Positions 7,174 through 11,121 of a DNA stretch of 11,121 bases are shown here, piece by piece. The stretch spans positions 1 to 11,121 of the forward strand of contig JAFDCA010000564.1 in the NCBI GenBank assembly GCA_019313025.1. The letters are read 5' to 3'. Position 1 is the stretch's first letter; each line of letters opens with the position of its first letter. The notes under the pieces are model-generated. The model was not told the DNA's origin. It did not search any database and worked only from the letters and a program-made list of their open reading frames with translations. A program made the translations under genes and the position numbers. This DNA comes from Deltaproteobacteria bacterium (GTDB lineage Bacteria; Desulfobacterota; Desulfobacteria; Desulfobacterales; UBA11574).

Positions 7174-7232
7174 CGGTGTTTCGTATTTTGCATTTGATAT
7201 CAACTTTCTAAAATGTAAAATACGAAACACCG
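7174..7232 (+). terminator. Long 22-bp hairpin after the exported-protein gene
   Basis: The arm 7174-7195 pairs with 7211-7232 over 22 positions: 21 Watson-Crick pairs and one G-U, with a 15-nt loop. The one non-complementary position (7190/7216) is a G-U wobble in plus-strand RNA and a C-A mismatch in minus-strand RNA, so the fold is favoured in the plus transcript. It begins about 30 nt after the stop codon of the exported-protein gene. No U-run follows, so it may be a factor-dependent terminator, an RNA 3'-end stabiliser, or a dispersed palindromic repeat. Confidence 0.6.
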
Positions 7233-7317
7233 ATAACATAACACTACCCCGAAAGGTGCCTTTCTCCTTTTTTCCCAAACCCTCAATTTCAAATCCCGCA
7301 AATTCCATTCTGAGATC

Positions 7318-7346
7318 TTGACACATAAAATTAATTTCAATATGAC
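7318..7346 (+). promoter_or_regulatory. Sigma70-type promoter of upp
   Basis: A perfect TTGACA (7318-7323), a 17-nt spacer, and TATGAC as -10 (7341-7346, four of six consensus bases). The predicted leader of upp is about 130 nt. Confidence 0.65.
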
Positions 7347-7400
7347 AGGCAGCGGAACCTATTATCTCAAACCGGACCCGCATCCGGCGGAGAATTGAAT

Positions 7401-7414
7401 ATTGAATATTCAAT
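7401..7414. repeat. Perfect 14-bp palindrome in the upp leader
   Basis: ATTGAATATTCAAT is its own reverse complement. It lies about 55 nt after the predicted upp start site and about 70 nt before the upp start codon, so it could be an operator or simply AT-rich filler. Confidence 0.45.
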
Positions 7415-7475
7415 CATTGGAAGGTGGATTCCCACGTGCCATCTTAAATGTATCCGCTAATCATATCACACAAAG

Positions 7476-7481
7476 AGGAGG
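7476..7481 (+). promoter_or_regulatory. Ribosome binding site fixing the GTG start of upp
   Basis: AGGAGG at 7476-7481 lies 5 nt upstream of the GTG at 7487. The upstream ATG at 7448 has no such site and would add 13 residues lying outside the family. Confidence 0.8.
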
Positions 7482-7486
7482 TCCCC

Positions 7487-8113
7487 GTGCCCGTACATGT
7501 TGTGAATCACCCGCTGATCAAACACAAACTTGCATTGATGAGAGAAAACAATGTAACCACCAAGGATTTCAGAGACCTTGCATCAGAGTTGGCGACGCTG
7601 CTAACTTATGAAGCTACCAAAGATCTTGAAACCGAAACAAAAACCATTCAGGGCTGGGACGGGTCGGTTCAAGTTGAAAAAATAAAAGGGAAAAAAATAA
7701 CCGTAGTGCCAATCCTTAGAGCGGGTCTGGGAATGATGCCCGGAGTTTTGGATCTCATACCTTCTGCCAGGGTGAGCGTGGTGGGACTGTATCGCAATGA
7801 AGAAACCCTGCAACCGATCGAATATTATGTCAAAATGACCAGTGCCATGCAAGAGCGGATTGCACTGATCATAGATCCCATGCTGGCCACGGGCGGTTCG
7901 CTGATTGCTACCATCGATTTAATCAAAAAAACAGGCTGCAATCAGATCAAGGGGATTTTCATGGTTGCCGCACCGGAAGGCATCGAAAAATTGACCGCCG
8001 CCCATCCGGATGTGGAGATCTATATAGCCGCTCTTGATGAAAAATTGAATGATATCGGATATATTTTGCCTGGTTTGGGCGATGCCGGGGATAAGATTTT
8101 CGGGACCAAATAA
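7487..8113 (+). CDS. upp: Uracil phosphoribosyltransferase
   Basis: A cytoplasmic pyrimidine-salvage enzyme joining uracil and PRPP to give UMP and pyrophosphate. From the GTG start it is 208 residues, the same length as E. coli Upp. The family start pattern is present ([17 protein letters not shown], then [20 protein letters not shown]). RAGLGM lies at 78-83, the PRPP loop DPMLATGGS at 130-138, and the C-terminal uracil-binding region [13 protein letters not shown] at 191-203. All active-site motifs are intact. It has its own promoter and is followed after 11 nt by the gene at 8125, with which it probably forms a two-gene operon. No uracil permease gene lies in this window. Confidence 0.97.
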   Translation: MPVHVVNHPLIKHKLALMRENNVTTKDFRDLASELATLLTYEATKDLETETKTIQGWDGSVQVEKIKGKKITVVPILRAGLGMMPGVLDLIPSARVSVVGLYRNEETLQPIEYYVKMTSAMQERIALIIDPMLATGGSLIATIDLIKKTGCNQIKGIFMVAAPEGIEKLTAAHPDVEIYIAALDEKLNDIGYILPGLGDAGDKIFGTK

Positions 8114-8124
8114 AGGATTGGGTT

Positions 8125-8610
8125 TTGGCGGAATTTATTCGGATAGAGGGTAGCATCAAAGATGCCATCTTGACGATAATTAGATATGTCCAAGTTACGA
8201 CCGGCGTTGAGCCGACCCAGGATGAAATAGCTGAAATGCTGAAATCCTATTTTATTTTAAACGAAGTCGGAAACCAGGTTAAGTACCAGTTAAAAAAAAA
8301 AGCATCGAAAAGAGAAAATGATGATGACGATCAAATCGATACCCGAAAACCTTTTTGGACCTTAAATTTAATGAGCGGTCCTGGCAAAAACGTTTTACCC
8401 AGAGCCGGGGTCTTTACCAGCAATATCCAGGCGGCAATCCAGTCCGCCCGTCAATTTATAAAAAAAGCAATCGGAGTGGAGCCAAGCAACGACATCCTTG
8501 CCAATAGTTTGAAAAGCTCATTTATACTCAGCGAAATAAAAAATCAAATTGAATGGCAGCGCAAGAATGCCCAAAATGCAAATGGGATTGACGATGAACT
8601 TTTAACCTAA
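8125..8610 (+). CDS. Unknown soluble protein with two copies of a roughly 50-residue helical module
   Basis: A 161-residue protein of no family I recognise. It starts with TTG at 8125, supported by AAAGGA (8112-8117) at 7 nt spacing; the frame's similarity between halves begins soon after this start. Two modules at residues 10-58 and 100-148 align without gaps at an offset of 90 residues, with 20 of 49 positions identical. The shared core is GVEP-xxD-xxA-xxLKS-xFIL-xE-xxNQ-xxxQ. A charged, low-complexity linker (KKKASKRENDDDD) and a KPFWTLNLMSGPG segment separate them. There is no signal peptide or membrane span. The modules look alpha-helical and might bind nucleic acid or protein, but this is a guess. 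It lies 11 nt after upp, so the two are probably co-transcribed, without clear functional meaning. Confidence 0.8.
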   Translation: MAEFIRIEGSIKDAILTIIRYVQVTTGVEPTQDEIAEMLKSYFILNEVGNQVKYQLKKKASKRENDDDDQIDTRKPFWTLNLMSGPGKNVLPRAGVFTSNIQAAIQSARQFIKKAIGVEPSNDILANSLKSSFILSEIKNQIEWQRKNAQNANGIDDELLT

Positions 8611-8670
8611 ACCTAACCATATATATTTGAAATTTGCTCCAACTTTGAATCTACGTTGATCACTGCTTCG

Positions 8671-8692
8671 ACACCTCGGGTAATTCGAGTGT
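8671..8692 (+). repeat. Imperfect hairpin, ACACcTCG/CGAGTGT
   Basis: ACACCTCG (8671-8678) pairs with CGAGTGT (8686-8692) over 7 bp with one bulged C and a 7-nt loop. Confidence 0.45.
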
Positions 8693-8697
8693 CCGGA

Positions 8698-8729
8698 GTT
8701 CAGGAGGGACAATCCTCCCTAGACTGAAC
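8698..8729 (+). repeat. Two-tier hairpin, GTTCAG/CTGAAC enclosing GAGG/CCTC
   Basis: The outer arms GTTCAG (8698-8703) and CTGAAC (8724-8729) pair perfectly. Directly inside them, GAGG (8704-8707) pairs with CCTC (8714-8717), leaving a few unpaired bases on the 3' side. A slightly shifted inner pairing, GGAGG with CCTCC, is an alternative. Confidence 0.5.
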
Positions 8730-8773
8730 CCCTGAACACTGAAAACACTTATTGATTGCAATACCCAATCGAA

Positions 8774-8800
8774 ATTGTTCGACACATTTTGTCAAACAAT
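8774..8800. promoter_or_regulatory. 27-bp inverted repeat upstream of the 97-residue protein (possible operator or hairpin)
   Basis: The arms ATTGTTCGACA (8774-8784) and TGTCAAACAAT (8790-8800) are complementary except at one position, with a 5-nt centre. The repeat ends 22 nt before the ATG at 8823, a position that suits a repressor operator or an RNA hairpin controlling translation. Confidence 0.5.
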
Positions 8801-8822
8801 CAGCATGCAAGGGGCTACTAAT

Positions 8823-9116
8823 ATGAACAAAGAGATAAAATCAGATACATGGATCTGGGTGGTCATACAGGATCCCGATGCAGATGAGCAGTTTCTGGGA
8901 CAACTCGATGAAGATAAAAACGAGTCGTATATACCCGCTTTTTATCAGAAAGAAGATGCTCAGCAATGTTTGATACATTTGAAAACCGAGAAGGTAAAAA
9001 AATACGAAGTTCAGGCAATCTGCTTTGACGAGCTGGCCAAAGACGCCGCAAAAAATCATTTTATGATATTCATGTTAACAGGAGACGGTGAAATCCTCAA
9101 AAAAATTACACCGTAA
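8823..9116 (+). CDS. Small soluble protein of unknown function
   Basis: A 97-residue protein starting at the ATG at 8823, which has AAGGGG (8809-8814) at 8 nt spacing. An upstream in-frame TTG at 8775 would lie inside an inverted repeat and lacks a site. Visible elements are a hydrophobic beta-like strand TWIWVVIQDP, an acidic stretch (DPDADEQFLGQLDEDKNE), then YIPAFYQKEDAQQCLIHL and a final FMIFMLTGDGEIL. The 'xxIPxFxxxEDAxxC' pattern loosely recalls SseB-like and other small regulators that read an alpha/beta fold, but the match is too weak to name. It has no signal peptide. It stands alone between two non-coding stretches. Confidence 0.72.
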   Translation: MNKEIKSDTWIWVVIQDPDADEQFLGQLDEDKNESYIPAFYQKEDAQQCLIHLKTEKVKKYEVQAICFDELAKDAAKNHFMIFMLTGDGEILKKITP

Positions 9117-9517
9117 TCGAAATTACGAATCGAAGCACTCAGCTGCTTTAAGCGGCGAGGCAATTCCCAGCAAAACCGTCATATCACCAACGCCCCCAAC
9201 TTAAGCGTGATCTATTTTAGGGACTGACCCGGCTGAATCCAAAGGATGACCGTCTGTTTAAGTAACCTGAAAAAGAACATAACTAGCTTAAAACATATTA
9301 AAAGCTATGCCTTCGCCCCCATCATGTTTTTAGACAAAAAAGATGCGAATTTTATGGAATAAATTTTGCATCTTGAACAATCTTAACCATGAAGGGCTGT
9401 TCCCTGACTGGGTGAAAATTGATGATTTTCATTAACCTTATTTAAGCCCATTTTTGTTCTGCTACAAGTCTGGTGAATGTTAGATTTTAGAATTAATGAA
9501 TCCTGTCGGAAAGTCCT
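9117..9517. other. 400-nt gene-poor region upstream of the CheX-SpoA gene
   Basis: I find no ORF with a ribosome site and no tRNA. It contains GCTGCTTTAAGCGGC, a small hairpin soon after the 97-residue gene (about 9141-9155), and an AT-rich hairpin at 9340-9374. The promoter of the CheX-SpoA gene must lie here, but no clear sigma70, sigma54 or sigma28 motif stands out. Confidence 0.5.
9340..9374 (-). terminator. AT-rich hairpin with a T-run on the minus strand
   Basis: AAGATGC (9340-9346) pairs with GCATCTT (9368-9374), with further AATTT/AAATT pairing inside. On the minus strand the stem is followed by a T-run (from the A-run at 9336-9341), the form of an intrinsic terminator. No minus-strand gene is seen that would need it, so it may mark a small unannotated RNA or be accidental. 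Confidence 0.4.
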
Positions 9518-10918
9518 ATGAGTGATTTAGAAAATTTTGATATCCGATCCCACATCATCGACGCTATCGTCGATGTGTTCAACACGATGATGTCAATGGA
9601 GGTTGAGCTTTTCGATTCCGAACCACCGGATACCACCGAAACAGGACGCATGGTAGCGACCGTTAATTTTGTCGGTAACGTTGTCGGCCTAATTAATATT
9701 CAGGTAGACGCCGCACTGTCAGGTCTGATGATGGCCGGCAAGCTCAACATCGAACCCTCAGAAGTTGAAGGTCATGGAGAAATCAAACACCTGCTCGCTG
9801 AAATCGGCAATATTGTCGGCGGTAATCTGAAATCTGCCCTAAATGACGCCGGCCACCGTTGTGCGATCTCAACACCTTCCTTTACCCATGGGACCGACTT
9901 CACCATCAAATCTCTGGAAATGGAAGGGGTTGAGCGTTTCATTTTCACGCACCAGGAAAATTATATTTTCGTGGAGGTCAGCCTAAACACCCGGCAGGCC
10001 TCCGGTGAGGAAGACGGACGCGGTGCCCCTGATGCGCCCGCTGAGCTTGGTGATGCCGATGTCTCAAAAATTAATGCGCCGGACCTAAATACCCGGGTTT
10101 CCGAGGCAGTCATCGATGTTTTTGATACGATGCTCTCCTTGAAACTGGAACCCGCGGATGCGGTCACCGCGGGAAGCCTGGATGGTATTCGCAACGTAGG
10201 GTCGGTCAGTTTTGCGGGGGATGCAACCGGTATGGTCAGTATTCATACCGCTGATAGCTTTTCGCGGGAAATGGCAGCCGAAAAGCTCGGGGTGAAAGTC
10301 GAAGAAATTGAAGGTGATGAAGAAATCAGAGACATGTTTGCAGAAATAGGCAACAACGTTGGTGGGAATTTAAAATCGGCGCTTGCCGATGCCGGTTTAA
10401 TGTGCGCCCTTTCCGCTCCGTCCTTCACATCCGGAACTGATTTTAAAATTGAAGCGCTCAATATGGAAAATTATGAGCGATTCGCTTTCCGTTGCCGTGA
10501 AAACATCATCTTCGTGGAGATGGGGGTAAGACTATCTGATCAGCCACAGATCCCTGAAAAGCCGGACGAAATCAAAGCAGCAAAACCGGAGCAACCAGCG
10601 GTTCAGACAGAAAAAAATGCTCCAGCTGAAAACCAGTATTCAAAAACCCCTGAAGATGTCGACCTTGATCTACTGCTTGATGTCCCTCTGAAAATCAAGG
10701 TCGAGTTGGGCCGTGTGAGAATTAAAATCCAGAAGCTGCAAAATCTCACCCCCGGGTCCGCAATCAAACTGATTAAGCTGGCGGGGGAGCCGGTGGATAT
10801 TCTGGTAAATGATACGCTGATCGCAAGAGGAGACGTCGTCGTTCAAAACGAGAAATACGGAATTCGTGTCACCGAAATCACCAGCCGGTTGGATCGGATC
10901 CGAAGCTTCAGCATATAG
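9518..10918 (+). CDS. Tandem CheX-CheX-FliN/SpoA protein, FliY-like flagellar switch/CheY-P phosphatase candidate
   Basis: A 466-residue soluble protein with three domains. CheX-like domains lie at about 8-157 and 191-338; each has the phosphatase signature E-x-x-N (E95/N98 and E276/N279) within AEIGNxVGGNLKSAL. Residues 88-154 and 269-335 are identical at 44 of 67 positions, a clear internal duplication. A Pro/Ala/Lys/Glu-rich linker (about 340-380) leads to a C-terminal SpoA domain (about 383-457) with LLDVPLKIKVELGR and LAGEPVDILVNDTLIARGDVVV, the FliN hallmark. In other bacteria CheX and CheC remove phosphate from CheY-P, and FliY joins CheC-like and FliN domains in the flagellar C-ring. 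By analogy this protein could be a switch component that also dephosphorylates CheY-P. No other flagellar or Che gene is in the window. The start ATG at 9518 has GGAAAG (9508-9513) just upstream. Confidence 0.9.
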   Translation: MSDLENFDIRSHIIDAIVDVFNTMMSMEVELFDSEPPDTTETGRMVATVNFVGNVVGLINIQVDAALSGLMMAGKLNIEPSEVEGHGEIKHLLAEIGNIVGGNLKSALNDAGHRCAISTPSFTHGTDFTIKSLEMEGVERFIFTHQENYIFVEVSLNTRQASGEEDGRGAPDAPAELGDADVSKINAPDLNTRVSEAVIDVFDTMLSLKLEPADAVTAGSLDGIRNVGSVSFAGDATGMVSIHTADSFSREMAAEKLGVKVEEIEGDEEIRDMFAEIGNNVGGNLKSALADAGLMCALSAPSFTSGTDFKIEALNMENYERFAFRCRENIIFVEMGVRLSDQPQIPEKPDEIKAAKPEQPAVQTEKNAPAENQYSKTPEDVDLDLLLDVPLKIKVELGRVRIKIQKLQNLTPGSAIKLIKLAGEPVDILVNDTLIARGDVVVQNEKYGIRVTEITSRLDRIRSFSI

Positions 10919-10988
10919 CCCTTAGCGTCGTTTAACCCTGTCATCAGCCAGCCAATAAAATTGATGGCACTCCTTCATTCGTAATTCT

Positions 10989-11121
10989 TCATTCCTTCTG
11001 TGCAGGAACATCCAGCAGCCGAACCTCATGCCCGGTTTGGGTGATAAATCGCTTCAGACCATCCCGGGAAATTACCAGGGTGCTGGTGTTGATCAGGGGA
11101 TGGAACTGAAAGGCCTCCTCC
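10989..11121 (-). CDS. C-terminus of a YbaK/ProX-type tRNA-editing domain protein (partial)
   Basis: Only the last 43 codons are present; the gene continues beyond the right edge. The visible segment reads FQFHPLINTSTLVISRDGLKR, then FITQTGHEVRLLD, and ends VPAQKE. The pattern FHPLxNTxTxxIS, then LxRFxxxTGHExRxLD, matches the C-terminal part of YbaK/ProX (PF04073-type) deacylases, which hydrolyse misacylated tRNA such as Ala-tRNA(Pro). It is convergent with the CheX-SpoA gene, separated by 70 nt. The family call rests on this short stretch only. Confidence 0.65.
   Translation of the reverse strand, partial: EEAFQFHPLINTSTLVISRDGLKRFITQTGHEVRLLDVPAQKE

Larger units (their letters stand above)
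7144..7486. other. Intergenic region upstream of upp
   Basis: No gene. In order it holds a 22-bp hairpin (7174-7232), a pyrimidine-rich tract (about 7255-7290), a sigma70-type promoter (7318-7346), a small CCGG-loop-CCGG hairpin (about 7372-7386), a 14-bp palindrome (7401-7414) and the upp ribosome site. Confidence 0.65.
8611..8822. other. Structured leader region upstream of the 97-residue protein
   Basis: No gene. Three inverted repeats follow one another: 8671-8692, 8698-8729 and 8774-8800. They may form a structured 5' leader or a small RNA. No clear -35/-10 pair was identified. Confidence 0.5.

Noticed and set aside
7448..7486. upp start at the ATG at 7448
   Set aside because: The GTG at 7487 has AGGAGG upstream and gives the 208-residue family length.
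8775..8822. Upstream start of the 97-residue protein at 8775
   Set aside because: It would begin with TTG inside a 27-bp inverted repeat and lacks a ribosome site; the ATG at 8823 has AAGGGG at good spacing.

Overview
This 11.1-kb window looks like chromosome from a Gram-negative, strictly or mostly anaerobic bacterium, most likely a member of the Desulfobacterota (former Deltaproteobacteria, Desulfobacterales-like). That placement is an inference. It rests on the style of the proteins (a short-loop two-helix PAS histidine kinase, a CheX/SpoA fusion, small lineage-specific exported proteins), on loose intergenic DNA made of short ATTCCA- and AGATGAC-type repeats, and on a strong selenoprotein candidate, a class that is frequent in this phylum. 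No mobile element, CRISPR array, tRNA or rRNA was seen.

Layout. Positions 1-247 hold no convincing gene. A plus-strand orphan membrane histidine kinase follows (248-2014). A minus-strand block then reads right to left: priA (6691-4241), a spacer of about 340 nt with repeats and a sigma70-type promoter, a DUF1573 exported protein interrupted by one in-frame UGA (3898-3182), a HAD phosphatase (3108-2491), and a small acidic protein with two nearly identical Cys4 knuckles (2486-2097). The last three are closely spaced and probably form one operon. The rest reads on the plus strand: a small exported protein with its own promoter (6838-7143), a strong 22-bp hairpin, upp with its own promoter (7487-8113), a closely linked protein with an internal duplication (8125-8610), a structured leader, a 97-residue unknown (8823-9116), a gene-poor stretch of 400 nt, and a protein with two CheX phosphatase domains and a C-terminal FliN/SpoA domain (9518-10918). 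The right edge carries the minus-strand C-terminus of a YbaK/ProX-type tRNA-editing domain protein.

Main result. The DUF1573 gene looks at first like two ORFs, but both are in the same frame. The single UGA lies exactly where the family's conserved CGCT motif has its first cysteine (giving U-G-C-T). The mRNA just after the UGA folds into an 8-bp perfect stem with a tiny apical loop about 18 nt downstream, and a lower GAGGG/CCCUC stem includes part of the UGA. This is the geometry of a bacterial SECIS element. I therefore annotate one 238-residue secreted selenoprotein rather than a pseudogene or two genes. The tandem CheX-CheX-SpoA protein is the second most interesting item: a possible C-ring or CheY-P phosphatase protein analogous to FliY.

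The genes do not form one pathway. They are replication restart (PriA), pyrimidine salvage (Upp), motility/chemotaxis (CheX-SpoA), sensing (histidine kinase) and a small envelope/redox operon (Sec-DUF1573, HAD, Cys4 protein).
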